Notes: generated by a model from the sequence alone, not told the origin. A DNA stretch of 64,000 nt from Chloroflexota bacterium (GCA_029782215.1 JAKOVD010000127.1:62001-126000), one strand, 5' to 3'; positions 10,070-18,662 are shown, counted from the first letter of the stretch. Program-made: numbers and translations.

Positions 10070-11284
10070 TCAGGCCAGGTGCCGGTGCAGGAAGGTCAGA
10101 CTATAGACAGACAGCCACTGGCCGCTGAACTCATCCATGCCGCCGACGTTGAAGTGCTCGGCGTAGACGTGGTCGGGCGTCGCCAGACCCAGCCACGATT
10201 CCCCCCGGGAAGCCGACCAGAAGCCCTCATCAGGGTCCGCCGAACCGACCAGGGCCAGGGCGTAGGTGGCGCCAGTGTGCTCGCGGAGATGCGCCGCCGC
10301 CAGGCGCGCCGAGGTCTCGTCAAGGCGCAGACTTGCCGCAAGACCGACCTGCCGCGACGCCGTGGCCAGCGTCTCTGCCTGCAGCACGACCTTCAGGACC
10401 TCCTGATCAGGCCCACGGAAGAAGGACGCCAGCCGTCCGCCAGTGTTCGTTTCCAACAGGGACAGAGTCGCCCCCTGCAGGCGAAGCCGGTCCGCCACCA
10501 CGCCTCCCAGGGTCTCATCGTCAGTCCCGTAGATCCAGCGCCCCAGCTTCTCCCGGATCTCGACCTCGACCGGTGCAATGAGCGCATCTGCCTCGTCGAT
10601 CGTAGCGGCGCGTGCCGCCACCCGCACGTCGACCTGTCCCATGTGCGCCGCCAGCCCCACGGTGGGGTTGCCTGCGGTCATGAGGTGGGCGATGCGGTCA
10701 TCAATGGCGCTCTCGCCCAGCCCGCCCACGTGCAGCAGCCTGGTCCTGATCACACCGGCGCTCTCGCCCATCTTGTCCTGCAAATAGGGGAGCACGTGGT
10801 CGGCCATCATCTTCTTCATCTCGCGGGGAACGCCGGGCATGCACAGGATCGTCCCGCGCTCCGTTTCCACGATGAAGCCCACGGCGGTGCCGATAGGATT
10901 GGGGATGACGATGGCGCCCTCGGGCAGGTAGGCCTGGCGCAGGTTGTTACCGGTCAGTTCACGGCCCCAGTTCGCAAACATGCGCCGCAGATGTTCCACC
11001 AGGTCCTCGCGAAGCTCAAGAGCGCGCGCCGTGGCCTCCGCCACGGCCTCCCTGGTGATGTCATCGACCGTGGGTCCGAGGCCGCCGGTGACGATGATGA
11101 CGTCGGAACGCTCCAGGCCATGGTCTAGCACTTCGGCCAGGCGCGCCTGGTTGTCCCCCACCGTTGTCTTATAGAACAGGTTCACGCCCACCTCGCGCAG
11201 TTGGCGTGCGATATGGGCGGCGTTGGTATCGACGATCTCACCCAGCAGAAGCTCGGTGCCAGTGGTCACGATTTCAGCATTCAT
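10070..11284 (-). CDS. cinA: CinA-family protein with intact MoCF domain and degenerate C domain
   Basis: 404 aa. Residues 1-170 are a clear MoCF (MogA/MoaB-like) domain: IVTTGTELLLGEIVDTNA, VTGGLGPTVDD and LCMPGVPREM. In typical CinA the C-terminal half is an NMN deamidase with ESCTGG followed by a GG-V-YSN-K segment. Here the motif reads ETNTGG and the following active-site segment is not recognisable, so the deamidase is probably inactive, while the N-terminal ADP-ribose pyrophosphatase-like domain may be intact. Its ATG overlaps the stop of the upstream glycosyltransferase by 4 bp (ATGA). Confidence 0.88.
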   Translation of the reverse strand: MNAEIVTTGTELLLGEIVDTNAAHIARQLREVGVNLFYKTTVGDNQARLAEVLDHGLERSDVIIVTGGLGPTVDDITREAVAEATARALELREDLVEHLRRMFANWGRELTGNNLRQAYLPEGAIVIPNPIGTAVGFIVETERGTILCMPGVPREMKKMMADHVLPYLQDKMGESAGVIRTRLLHVGGLGESAIDDRIAHLMTAGNPTVGLAAHMGQVDVRVAARAATIDEADALIAPVEVEIREKLGRWIYGTDDETLGGVVADRLRLQGATLSLLETNTGGRLASFFRGPDQEVLKVVLQAETLATASRQVGLAASLRLDETSARLAAAHLREHTGATYALALVGSADPDEGFWSASRGESWLGLATPDHVYAEHFNVGGMDEFSGQWLSVYSLTFLHRHLA

Positions 11285-12429
11285 TGCAGGCGATCACGAG
11301 AGTAGGCGGCAATGGTATCTTCGTAGATGTCGAGCAGACGCTGCGTCAGGGCCGTCACACTGAAGTTGCTGGCGTTGGCGCGGGCCGCACGGCCCAGGGC
11401 CTGCGCGTGCGCCGGATCGCGAACCAAGGCGAGAATGGCCTGGGCAAACGCAACCTCATCCTCCGGCACCGTCAGGCAGTCGATGCCTGGGCGCGTGCAG
11501 TCGAGCAGGGCGGGGCTATCGACCAGGATCAACGGCAGGCCGGCTGCCATGGCTTCCAGAACCACGAGGCCCTGGGTCTCGGTCGTCGAAGCAAAGACGA
11601 ACATATCGGCGTGTAGCATTTCAGCAGCCGAAGCCTCGAAGGGAACGAGGCCGGTGAAGTCCACGAAGTCGGACAGTCCCAGCCTGCGCACAGCCGCCGT
11701 GATCTTGTCGAACTCAGGACCCCCGCCGACAATCCGCAGCACCAGGCGCCCATCCTCCTGATGCGCCAGGTCAAAGGCGCGCAGCAGAAACTCCAGGTTC
11801 TTCTCCTTCGCGACCCGTCCCACATAGACAAGGGTGATCGTTTCCGGGTTGGAAAGCGGCGGCCTTGTGCGCGGCGGGAACAGCGTCAGATCCACCGGGG
11901 TCGGAAGCACGTCTACGGGCAGGTCGATGCCGTACTCGGGCAGCACCATGTCGCGCACGACAGCGGATGGCGCGATGATCCTGTTGGCCTTACGCGCGTA
12001 GTCCCCGACGACACGCTTGACGATCTGCTTGACCATCGACGTCTCGAAGCCAATGTAGTGTGTGTACTCGTGGTACATCGTGTGGAAGGTGAACACCAGC
12101 GGCACCCGCAGGGAGCGGCTGAAGTTCAGAGCCTCCTTTCCGACAATAAAGGGATGGTGGGAGTGGACGATGTCCAGCCTGAGCCGTGGCACCAGCCAGT
12201 CGATCTGGGGCGCCACCACCACGGGGAACATGTAGTCCGTTCCGGTGGGCAGCGGGAGGGCCGAGTACCGGAACACAAAGGGCTCGGAGTCGTCGTAATT
12301 GCGCGTATCCGGGGCGAAGACGCTGACAAAGTGCCCTGTTTCCTCGAGGCCCTGCCTGTACAGACTGATCGAACGCACAACGCCATTGATAATGGGCTTG
12401 TAGGCGTTGCTGAACATGCCGACGCGCAT
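11281..12429 (-). CDS. Group 4 glycosyltransferase (GT4)
   Basis: 382 aa, GT-B fold retaining glycosyltransferase. The N-terminal domain has MRVGMFSNAYKPIINGV and HSHHPFIVG. The C-terminal nucleotide-sugar domain has VYVGRVAKEKNLEFLLRAF, the ETQGLVVLEAMAAGLP signature with the EX7E motif, and VDSPALLDC. The closest matches by eye are diacylglycerol glucosyltransferases and PimB-like mannosyltransferases, but the acceptor cannot be read from sequence. It overlaps the cinA-like gene by 4 bp. It probably acts at the cytosolic membrane face in glycolipid or surface glycan synthesis. Confidence 0.93.
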   Translation of the reverse strand: MRVGMFSNAYKPIINGVVRSISLYRQGLEETGHFVSVFAPDTRNYDDSEPFVFRYSALPLPTGTDYMFPVVVAPQIDWLVPRLRLDIVHSHHPFIVGKEALNFSRSLRVPLVFTFHTMYHEYTHYIGFETSMVKQIVKRVVGDYARKANRIIAPSAVVRDMVLPEYGIDLPVDVLPTPVDLTLFPPRTRPPLSNPETITLVYVGRVAKEKNLEFLLRAFDLAHQEDGRLVLRIVGGGPEFDKITAAVRRLGLSDFVDFTGLVPFEASAAEMLHADMFVFASTTETQGLVVLEAMAAGLPLILVDSPALLDCTRPGIDCLTVPEDEVAFAQAILALVRDPAHAQALGRAARANASNFSVTALTQRLLDIYEDTIAAYSRDRLQ

Positions 12430-12465
12430 GGCTGGAGGGGGTAGCGAAGCAGGCGCCCGGCGGCT

Positions 12466-13800
12466 CTAAACCCCAAGCTGCGCCTGGGTCAACACGTTGC
12501 GCAGGTGGCGCGCCACCTGGGCGCGTTCGGGGTCCTCGGTCGTTTCCTTTTCCATCGACTCGATGGTCGCCCGCAGCATGGCCAGAAACTGCTCGTTGAC
12601 CTCATCCTTGTGCTCGCGCAGAAGCGCGCGTGTGGCCTCGGGATACTCGGCCTCGGCCAGCGCATAAAGAAGGCGCATCTCCGGCGGCACGTTCTCCTCC
12701 ATCGCGGTCACGATCAGGTCCCAGAGCTGCCGGAGCCTGCCCGCCGCGGCCGCGGCGCCGCGCTGCTCGGCATCGTTGATGTTGCTGAGCAGCAGTGACA
12801 TCACGCCCTGGTCGATCAGAGGCAGCATCTCGTCGACGGCAGCCTCCATATCCTCGGCGGAGAGCAGATCCTGGATGACCTGGCCTGCCGACTGGACCGC
12901 CTCTTGCTCCGCCGCGCGGAAGGACTCCAGAATCTGCAGCATGCGCTCCCGCTTCGCTTCCAGGGCTTCTCGCTCAGCGCCGCTGGTGCCATCGATCCTA
13001 GCCGTCAGGTCCTGGAAGAACTCGTAGTCGAGCACAGGGCGGGCGACGACGGTAATGGCCTCGACCTCGTCCATGTCGCCCTTGACAATGGCGTCAAACA
13101 CGCTCTGCCGCGACGGTTGGCGGCCAAGCCGTTCAATGGCGTGCCGCTGCTTCTGGATGCGGCGTCCGACTTCCGTCACGGGAAGCAGCTTCTCGCGCAG
13201 ATCGGACAACATCTGGAGATCAGGGCCGGCGCCCTCACTCTGCGCCGAGAGGATCAGGTTGGAGAGCAGGGTGAAGAACTCCTGGTCCAGGTACTTCTCG
13301 TTCTCCTTGACGGTGATGTTGAAGGCGATGCCGTCATCTTTGATCCGCGCCAGCTCCTGAATCAGCTCCACTTTGCGGCGGCTGGCGGCGATCATCTCCG
13401 GGGTGATGCCCTCGAAACCGAGCAGCTTCTCCGTCAGGCTGTCCATGGTCAGGAACTGCTGCGGATTGAGCATGTAGAAACGGCGCTGCTCGGCGGGCGT
13501 CGCATCCATCAACGCCTTCGACATGTCGCCGATGATCTTCTGTCGCTGCGGCTCCGTCAGATTTGCCTGCGGTGGGATGAAGACGCCCAGGAACTCGTGC
13601 TCGGGGTCGTGGTAGAGAATGGGCGCCGCCAGCATGTTGACATTGCGGCAGTTGGGGCATTGCGAGGCGTTGAGCTGGCCGGAAAGGACGACTTGCTTCA
13701 GCTCGGGCACCTGGCCCACGTCGATAATGCTAAAGACCGGTGTTTGATAGGAGGCTCCGCAGTAAGGACAGCGGATGTTGGCAGCCTGGGGACGAAACAT
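12466..13800 (-). CDS. CpXC-domain protein
   Basis: 444 aa. The N terminus holds a zinc-ribbon-like CpXC domain with CPYCGASYQTPVF near residue 14 and CPNCRNVNML near 48. The rest is highly charged and helical, with many Glu/Arg/Gln heptad-like stretches and no membrane segment. Proteins of this kind occur in Chloroflexota without assigned function. It lies 36 bp upstream of the GT4 gene on the same strand, so it may lead that operon. Confidence 0.8.
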   Translation of the reverse strand: MFRPQAANIRCPYCGASYQTPVFSIIDVGQVPELKQVVLSGQLNASQCPNCRNVNMLAAPILYHDPEHEFLGVFIPPQANLTEPQRQKIIGDMSKALMDATPAEQRRFYMLNPQQFLTMDSLTEKLLGFEGITPEMIAASRRKVELIQELARIKDDGIAFNITVKENEKYLDQEFFTLLSNLILSAQSEGAGPDLQMLSDLREKLLPVTEVGRRIQKQRHAIERLGRQPSRQSVFDAIVKGDMDEVEAITVVARPVLDYEFFQDLTARIDGTSGAEREALEAKRERMLQILESFRAAEQEAVQSAGQVIQDLLSAEDMEAAVDEMLPLIDQGVMSLLLSNINDAEQRGAAAAAGRLRQLWDLIVTAMEENVPPEMRLLYALAEAEYPEATRALLREHKDEVNEQFLAMLRATIESMEKETTEDPERAQVARHLRNVLTQAQLGV

Positions 13801-13862
13801 GGATAGAGCCTAGGAGTCCGAAAGCGAGGTGGCGGATGGGAATGAAGAATGCAAAAGCCGTT

Positions 13863-14387
13863 TTACAGGGATGGATAGGTGGAGAAGTAGGCGCGGTAAA
13901 GGCGGGCGCGTTCCCGGTAGTTGGCTGCTCCGGTCGCGCCGGCCTTGCGGCCGCTTTCGTCGAGTTCGCGCACGATCCGGGCCGGAATCCCCACGGCAAG
14001 GGTGCCTGCGGGAATCACCATGCCCTCGGGCACGACCGCGCCTGCCCCAACAATCGCGCCGGCGCCAACCATGGCGCCGTTCAGGATCGTGGCGTGAATG
14101 CCAATGAGGGCGCCTTCCTCGACGATGCAGCCATGAACCACAGCGCTGTGCCCGATCGTGACGTCGGGTCCGATGAGGCACGGGTAGCCGGGGTCGGCGT
14201 GCAGCACCGCATGGTCCTGGACATTGGATCCTGGCCCCACTGTGATGCGTTCCGCATCACCGCGAATGACGGCCCCAAACCAAACGCTCACCTCGGCGCC
14301 AAGCTCGACATGGCCAATAACGGTAGCCGTAGGAGCGATGAAGGCGCTGGGGTCAATCGTGCTGAATTCAAAACCGATCGTGTCCAC
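13863..14387 (-). CDS. Gamma-carbonic anhydrase-like hexapeptide-repeat protein
   Basis: 174 aa left-handed beta-helix built of imperfect hexapeptide turns. The zinc ligands expected of gamma carbonic anhydrases are present: the His in VLHAD and both His in IGHSAVVHG, together with VWFGAVIRGD and the upstream Gln in VQDHAV. It is a likely trimer that binds Zn or Fe and hydrates CO2, or a structural homologue. I start at GTG 14387; the longer frame would use a TTG at 14423. It is divergent from gnd across a 227-bp region that holds a promoter for gnd. Confidence 0.85.
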   Translation of the reverse strand: MDTIGFEFSTIDPSAFIAPTATVIGHVELGAEVSVWFGAVIRGDAERITVGPGSNVQDHAVLHADPGYPCLIGPDVTIGHSAVVHGCIVEEGALIGIHATILNGAMVGAGAIVGAGAVVPEGMVIPAGTLAVGIPARIVRELDESGRKAGATGAANYRERARLYRAYFSTYPSL

Positions 14388-14480
14388 GTACTCTCTGGGC
14401 GCCGCGGGGCCTCGGCAGCGCAACGACCGTAGAGTGTAGCACGATTGCGCGCGGCCCGCCTAATAAACGCACGCAGCGAC

Positions 14481-14509
14481 TTGAACGCAAACGTGTCCTC
14501 TGCTAGAGT
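14481..14509 (+). promoter_or_regulatory. Sigma70-type promoter for gnd
   Basis: TTGAAC at 14481-14486 and TAGAGT at 14504-14509 are separated by 17 bp, giving a start near 14516, about 100 nt before the gnd ATG. Confidence 0.55.
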
Positions 14510-14614
14510 AACGACCGTTGCGTCCATTTCCAGCTCCCCAGAGGTGGGTGGAATCGCCAACCTCAGTCACCACAAGGGCGCAGCCTGTCTTCGCTGACGC
14601 CCCCTGGAGTCTTT

Positions 14615-16063
14615 ATGTCTAGTGATATCGGTCTTATCGGCCTGGCCGTCATGGGCCAGAACCTTGTCCTCAACATGGACCGCAATGGCGCCCAAGTCTC
14701 GGTCTTCAATCGCACATCCGCCAAGACCACGGACTTCATCAACGGCCAGGCTGCCGGCACCCAAGTCAAGGCCACCTACTCGCTGGAAGAGCTCGTCGCC
14801 AGCCTCAAGCGCCCCCGCCGGGTCATGCTCATGGTGCAGGCAGGCAAAGCGGTCGACAGCGTAATCGACCAGCTCATCCCCCTGCTCGAACCAGGTGACG
14901 TCATTATCGACGGCGGCAATTCTCACTTTCTCGATACCGAGCGCCGCTCCGAGGCGCTGCGGGCCATGGGTCTGCACTTCCTCGGCGTCGGTGTTTCCGC
15001 CAGCGTCGAGGGCGCCTTGTGGGGACCCAGCATCATGCCCGGGGGCCACGAGGAAGCCTATGCCCTGATGAAGCCGATCTTCGAGGCCATCGCCGCCAAA
15101 GTCAACGGCGAGCCCTGCGTCAGCTACATCGGTCCGCGTGGGGCGGGACACTACGTCCAAATGGTGCACAACGGCATCGAGTACGGCGATATGCAGCTCA
15201 TTGCCGAAAGCTATGACATTCTGCACCGCGGGTTAGGACTGAACAACGAGGAACTAAAGGATGTCTTCGAGCGCTGGAACCAGGGCGTGCTGCAATCCTA
15301 TCTGATCGAGATCACGGCCGACATCTTTGACCACAAGGACGAGGCAACAGGCGCTGCCACCATCGACCTCATCCTTGACGTTGCCTTTCAGAAAGGCACG
15401 GGTAAGTGGACTAGTCAGAGCGCTCTCGATCTCTCGGTCGCCACTCCCACCATCGACGCCGCCGTCATTGCCCGCGGGATGTCTGGGATCAAAGACGAGA
15501 GGATGGCAGCCTCGACAACGCTGGCCAGCGTAGAGCCGGGATTCCGCGGCGACTGGGACACCATGATCGACGCCGTGGGGGATGCCCTCTACGCGGCAAA
15601 GGTCTGCTCCTACGCCCAGGGCTTCGCTCTCCTGGGTCAGGCCAGCCAGCAGTACGTCTACAATCTCAATCTCGGCGAGCTGGCGCGCATCTGGCGCGGC
15701 GGCTGCGTCATTCGCGCCGTCTTCCTCAATGACATCACCAGCTCGTTCCGCGTCCAGCCAGACCTGCCTAACCTCCTGATGGCGCCCTTCTTCCGGGATG
15801 CGGTGGCCAGCCGCCAGAGCGCCTGGCGGCGCGTCCTGCGCGCGGCCATCGAGATGGGCATCCCTACGCCGGCCATCAGCGCTTCGCTCGCCTACTTCGA
15901 CGGCTACCGCAGCGCCCGTTTGCCAGCCAACTTGATCCAGGCACAGCGCGACTACTTCGGCGCCCACACGTATGAGCGCATCGATCGCCCGCGCGGCGAG
16001 TACTATCACACCGATTGGAGCGGTCGCGGCGGCGATGTCACCGCCAACACCTACCAGGCCTAG
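14615..16063 (+). CDS. gnd: 6-phosphogluconate dehydrogenase, decarboxylating, with K-to-Q at the catalytic lysine
   Basis: 482 aa, full length. It would oxidise and decarboxylate 6-phosphogluconate to ribulose 5-phosphate with NADP. The family features are strong: IGLAVMGQNLVLNM dinucleotide fold, KGTGKWTSQSAL, RAGCVIRA-like helix and the QAQRDYFGAHTYERID C terminus. The active-site stretch reads GAGHYVQMVHNGIEYGDMQ. The invariant Lys before MVHNGIEYGD (Lys183 in sheep enzyme) is Gln182 here, encoded CAA at 15158-15160, one base from AAA. The partner Glu189 is kept. Either the enzyme is impaired or repurposed, or one base is wrong in the assembly. Confidence 0.94.
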   Translation: MSSDIGLIGLAVMGQNLVLNMDRNGAQVSVFNRTSAKTTDFINGQAAGTQVKATYSLEELVASLKRPRRVMLMVQAGKAVDSVIDQLIPLLEPGDVIIDGGNSHFLDTERRSEALRAMGLHFLGVGVSASVEGALWGPSIMPGGHEEAYALMKPIFEAIAAKVNGEPCVSYIGPRGAGHYVQMVHNGIEYGDMQLIAESYDILHRGLGLNNEELKDVFERWNQGVLQSYLIEITADIFDHKDEATGAATIDLILDVAFQKGTGKWTSQSALDLSVATPTIDAAVIARGMSGIKDERMAASTTLASVEPGFRGDWDTMIDAVGDALYAAKVCSYAQGFALLGQASQQYVYNLNLGELARIWRGGCVIRAVFLNDITSSFRVQPDLPNLLMAPFFRDAVASRQSAWRRVLRAAIEMGIPTPAISASLAYFDGYRSARLPANLIQAQRDYFGAHTYERIDRPRGEYYHTDWSGRGGDVTANTYQA

Positions 16064-16085
16064 CCGCAAAAGCCCCGACCTTGAT

Positions 16086-16113
16086 TTGACAAATCGCCGC
16101 CGGACACTATAAT
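16086..16113 (+). promoter_or_regulatory. Strong promoter of the lysine biosynthesis operon
   Basis: TTGACA at 16086-16091 and TATAAT at 16108-16113 are both perfect consensus, with a 16-bp spacer. Transcription should begin near 16120, only a few bases before the ATG of the first leader peptide and about 380 nt before lysW. Confidence 0.85.
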
Positions 16114-16123
16114 GCCGCCCAAC

Positions 16124-16210
16124 ATGTTGCTCCTGCCGACCTGCTCTAAGAAGTGCTTCAAGCGCAACAAGCCTTCCCCCGCCTGGGATGGCCATTCGTG
16201 CTTGGGGTAG
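16124..16210 (+). CDS. Lysine leader peptide 1 (28 aa)
   Basis: Short ORF in the lysine operon leader. It begins at or within a few bases of the predicted transcription start, so it would be translated from a nearly leaderless mRNA. It is rich in lysine, with AAG codons at 16148, 16151, 16160 and 16169 (residues 9, 10, 13 and 16) and an Arg codon between. It ends GGG-TAG, and a perfect intrinsic terminator starts 24 nt downstream. The segment around the stop (16201-16210) imitates the 3' arm of that terminator and can pair imperfectly with its 5' arm. This is the layout of a translation-coupled attenuator sensing charged tRNA-Lys. Leader-peptide attenuation has been reported for the lysine cluster of Thermus thermophilus. 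Confidence 0.8.
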   Translation: MLLLPTCSKKCFKRNKPSPAWDGHSCLG

Positions 16211-16233
16211 CAGCGACAGCTACGTGAATCACG

Positions 16234-16268
16234 AGCCCTACCAGGCAAACCCGCTGGTAGGGCTTTTT
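16234..16268 (+). terminator. Attenuator terminator 1
   Basis: Perfect 11-bp stem (16234-16244 with 16254-16264), 9-nt loop, followed by TTTTT. Its 5' arm can alternatively pair with the stop-codon region of leader peptide 1 (CT.GG..TAG at 16201-16210 against CTACCAG at 16238-16244). Confidence 0.85.
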
Positions 16269-16286
16269 GTTTGCCTCATTTTCGCC

Positions 16287-16361
16287 ATGGACACCTCCTT
16301 CACCGGCGCTAAGCGCATCAAGAAGCAGGGCCTCACCTTGCCGGACCGGCGGTCCGGGTAG
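16287..16361 (+). CDS. Lysine leader peptide 2 (24 aa)
   Basis: A second short ORF between the two terminators. It has Lys codons at 16311, 16320 and 16323 (residues 9, 12 and 13) with an Arg at residue 10, and ends GGG-TAG like leader 1. No good Shine-Dalgarno sequence is visible, which is a weakness. The segment 16348-16365 spanning its stop reads GGCGG..GG..GGCTG and is close to a copy of the 3' arm of terminator 2. It can make about 12 pairs with the 5' arm at 16390-16403, so a ribosome stalled at the Lys codons would leave it free to act as an antiterminator, while a ribosome at the stop would cover it. Confidence 0.72.
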   Translation: MDTSFTGAKRIKKQGLTLPDRRSG

Positions 16362-16389
16362 GCTGCTTCGGCGCACCCCAGGTACGTCA

Positions 16390-16429
16390 CAGCCCCATCC
16401 GCCAGGTCCGGCGGATGGGGCTGTTTTTT
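16390..16429 (+). terminator. Attenuator terminator 2
   Basis: Perfect 14-bp stem (16390-16403 with 16410-16423), 6-nt loop and a run of six T. It lies 68 nt before lysW and would stop transcription into the lysine operon unless the competing pairing with 16348-16365 forms. Confidence 0.88.
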
Positions 16430-16497
16430 CCTCGCTCGGCCACTCTTTCAAGCCCCAGTACGGGGACCGAAGTCATTAACCACAAGGAGCCTTGATC

Positions 16498-16668
16498 ATG
16501 AAGTACGAAACCAACTGCCCGGAATGCGACGCCGCCATTGTTTTGGACAATCCGATCCAGGGCGAAATCGTCCCCTGCCCCGACTGTGGTGTCGATCTCG
16601 AGGTCGTTTCCCTGGACCCCCTCGAACTTGAGCTGGCGCCCGAAGAGCAGGAGGACTGGGGCGAATGA
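16498..16668 (+). CDS. lysW: Amino-group carrier protein LysW
   Basis: 56 aa, acidic carrier protein. In this lysine route the alpha-amino group of 2-aminoadipate is joined to the gamma-carboxyl of the LysW C-terminal Glu, and later intermediates ride on the carrier. The diagnostic parts are the zinc ribbon CPEC (residues 7-10) and CPDC (27-30) and the C terminus EDWGE ending in Glu. An AAGGAG site lies 8 nt before the ATG. Its stop overlaps the lysX start by 4 bp (ATGA), consistent with tight coupling to the ligase. Expression is set by the two attenuators upstream. Confidence 0.97.
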   Translation: MKYETNCPECDAAIVLDNPIQGEIVPCPDCGVDLEVVSLDPLELELAPEEQEDWGE

Positions 16669-17585
16669 CAAACCCCGTTCGCGTTGCCATGCTGGTCTCC
16701 CGTATCCGCGTGGAGGAGAAGCTGCTGCTGGCGGCCCTGGAGGCGGCAGGCGTCGACGTCCGCCTCATCGACGACGGCGCCCTGGTGTTTGCCATCGAGG
16801 AGCCCCGCCGCGGCCTTGACGCCGACGTGGTGCTCGAACGCTCGGTCAGCACGGCCCGCGGGCTTTATGCCCTGCGCTTGGCCGAGATGGCCGGCCTGCC
16901 CACGGTCAACACCTACGCGACGGCCTCCACTTGCGCCGACAAACTGCTTACGGCCGCTGTGCTGCAGGAGGCCGGTCTGCCACAGCCTCAGACCCGCGTG
17001 GCCTTCACACCCGAATCGGCCCTGCAAGCCATTGAGGAGCTCGGCTATCCCGTCGTGCTGAAGCCTGTGGTGGGGTCCTGGGGCCGTCTTCTGGCCCGCA
17101 TCAACGATCGCGATGCCGCCGAAGCCATCCTGGAACACAAGGACACGCTTGGCTCCTACCAACACAGCATCTTCTATATCCAGAAGTTCATTGCCAAGCC
17201 CGGCCGGGACATCCGCGCCTTCGTCATCGGGGACGAAACGATAGGCGCCATCTACCGCAGCTCGTCGCACTGGATCACCAATACCGCCCGCGGCGGGCAG
17301 GCCTCCAACTGCCCGGTCACCGATGAGCTGGACGCCCTCTGCCGCGCGGCCGCCGCAGCCGTTGGCGGCGGTGTGGTGGCGATTGACGTGCTCGAGGACC
17401 CGGACAAAGGCCTGATCGTCAACGAAGTCAACCACACGATGGAGTTTCGCAACAGCATCGCCACCACCGGCGTGGACATTCCGGCCAGGGTGGTCGATTA
17501 CGTCGTCAGCATCAGTCGCGACGGCTACCCGCCTTCGGTGCAGGCGCCGGCCGCGTTCCTCGCCGCCAAAGGTGATCTCCTATGA
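16665..17585 (+). CDS. lysX: LysW-2-aminoadipate ligase LysX
   Basis: 306 aa ATP-grasp ligase of the LysX/ArgX/RimK group. It attaches alpha-aminoadipate to the C-terminal Glu of LysW, protecting the amino group. Visible landmarks are the N-terminal [28 protein letters not shown], the ATP-grasp lysine region [12 protein letters not shown], the acidic [20 protein letters not shown] and the metal-binding [13 protein letters not shown] followed by TTGVDI. Whether it also accepts glutamate for arginine synthesis cannot be told by eye. It overlaps lysW upstream and lysY downstream by 4 bp each. Confidence 0.95.
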   Translation: MTNPVRVAMLVSRIRVEEKLLLAALEAAGVDVRLIDDGALVFAIEEPRRGLDADVVLERSVSTARGLYALRLAEMAGLPTVNTYATASTCADKLLTAAVLQEAGLPQPQTRVAFTPESALQAIEELGYPVVLKPVVGSWGRLLARINDRDAAEAILEHKDTLGSYQHSIFYIQKFIAKPGRDIRAFVIGDETIGAIYRSSSHWITNTARGGQASNCPVTDELDALCRAAAAAVGGGVVAIDVLEDPDKGLIVNEVNHTMEFRNSIATTGVDIPARVVDYVVSISRDGYPPSVQAPAAFLAAKGDLL

Positions 17586-18631
17586 CCGCCCTGCGTGCCT
17601 CCATCGTGGGCGGGTCAGGCTACGGCGGCGGCGAGCTCCTGCGGCTGCTTTTGCAGCACCCCCATGTCCAGGTGGTGCAGGTCACCTCAGAATCGCAGGC
17701 CGGCAACTACGTCCACAGCGTCCATCCGAACCTGCGCCCAGCGGGCAAGACGCCGCCCCTGCGCTTCACGACCATCGCCGAGCTCGAGCCCTGTGATGTT
17801 CTCTTCCTGGCCCTGCCGCATGGCCAAGCCCAGCGGCGCATTGACTTCTTCGCCGGTTTGGCCCCCACCCTGATCGATCTGTCCGCCGATTTCCGGCTGG
17901 CAGACACTGAACTCTACCGGCAGCGCTACGGCGAAGCGCACCTTGCCCCGGCCTGGCTCGAGCGCTTCGTCTACGGGCTCCCCGAGCTCACGCGCGAACG
18001 GCTGCGGATGGCAGACTATGCCAGCGGCGTCGGCTGCAACGCCACCGCCTCCATCCTTGCCCTGCTTCCGGCGGCCAGGGCCGGTCTCCTGCGCAGCGAT
18101 CGACCGATTGTCGTCGACATCAAGGCGGGCTCGTCGGAGGGGGGAGCTTCGCCCAGCCTGGCCTCGCACCACCCCGAACGCTCGGGGGCGGTGCGCTCCT
18201 TTGCACCGACCGGCCACCGGCACGAGGCCGAAGTGGTCCAGGCCCTCGGCCGCCAGGACGTCTTCCTGTCGGTGACTTCCATCGAGCTGGTGCGCGGCGT
18301 GCTAGCCACGGCCCACTGCTGGGTGGAGCCGGGCCTGACCGATAAGGACGTGTGGCGCGCCTACCGGGCGACCTACGGCGCCGAGCCTTTTGTCCGCATC
18401 GTTCACGAGCGCACCGGCATCTACCGCCACCCCGAGCCCAAGCTAGTCGCCGGCGCCAACCTTGCCGATGTGGGCTGGGAGCTCGACCCGGCGACGGGCC
18501 GTTTCGTGGCCCTGGCCGCCATCGACAACCTGGGCAAGGGCGCCGCCGGCAGCGCCGTGCAGTGCATGAACGTCATGAAGGGCTGGGCAGAAACGGCCGG
18601 ACTGGCGTTCACAGGTCTGCACCCGATCTAG
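17582..18631 (+). CDS. lysY: LysW-aminoadipate 6-phosphate reductase LysY
   Basis: 349 aa, homologous to ArgC. It reduces LysW-aminoadipyl phosphate to the semialdehyde with NADPH. The N-terminal Rossmann motif is [12 protein letters not shown], the substrate segment is [10 protein letters not shown], and the catalytic cysteine is Cys152 in GVGCNATA. The late region [20 protein letters not shown] and [15 protein letters not shown] matches LysY/ArgC closely. The start codon overlaps the lysX stop by 4 bp; lysZ follows after 31 bp. Confidence 0.95.
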   Translation: MTALRASIVGGSGYGGGELLRLLLQHPHVQVVQVTSESQAGNYVHSVHPNLRPAGKTPPLRFTTIAELEPCDVLFLALPHGQAQRRIDFFAGLAPTLIDLSADFRLADTELYRQRYGEAHLAPAWLERFVYGLPELTRERLRMADYASGVGCNATASILALLPAARAGLLRSDRPIVVDIKAGSSEGGASPSLASHHPERSGAVRSFAPTGHRHEAEVVQALGRQDVFLSVTSIELVRGVLATAHCWVEPGLTDKDVWRAYRATYGAEPFVRIVHERTGIYRHPEPKLVAGANLADVGWELDPATGRFVALAAIDNLGKGAAGSAVQCMNVMKGWAETAGLAFTGLHPI

Positions 18632-18662
18632 CCCTCTGTGACTTCAACCTAGGAGCCGATTG

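Noticed and set aside
16120..16497. Lysine riboswitch or T-box in the lys leader
   Set aside because: No L-box core and no convincing T-box (AGGGTGGNACCGCG-like) sequence could be found; the Lys-rich ORFs with paired terminators explain the leader better.
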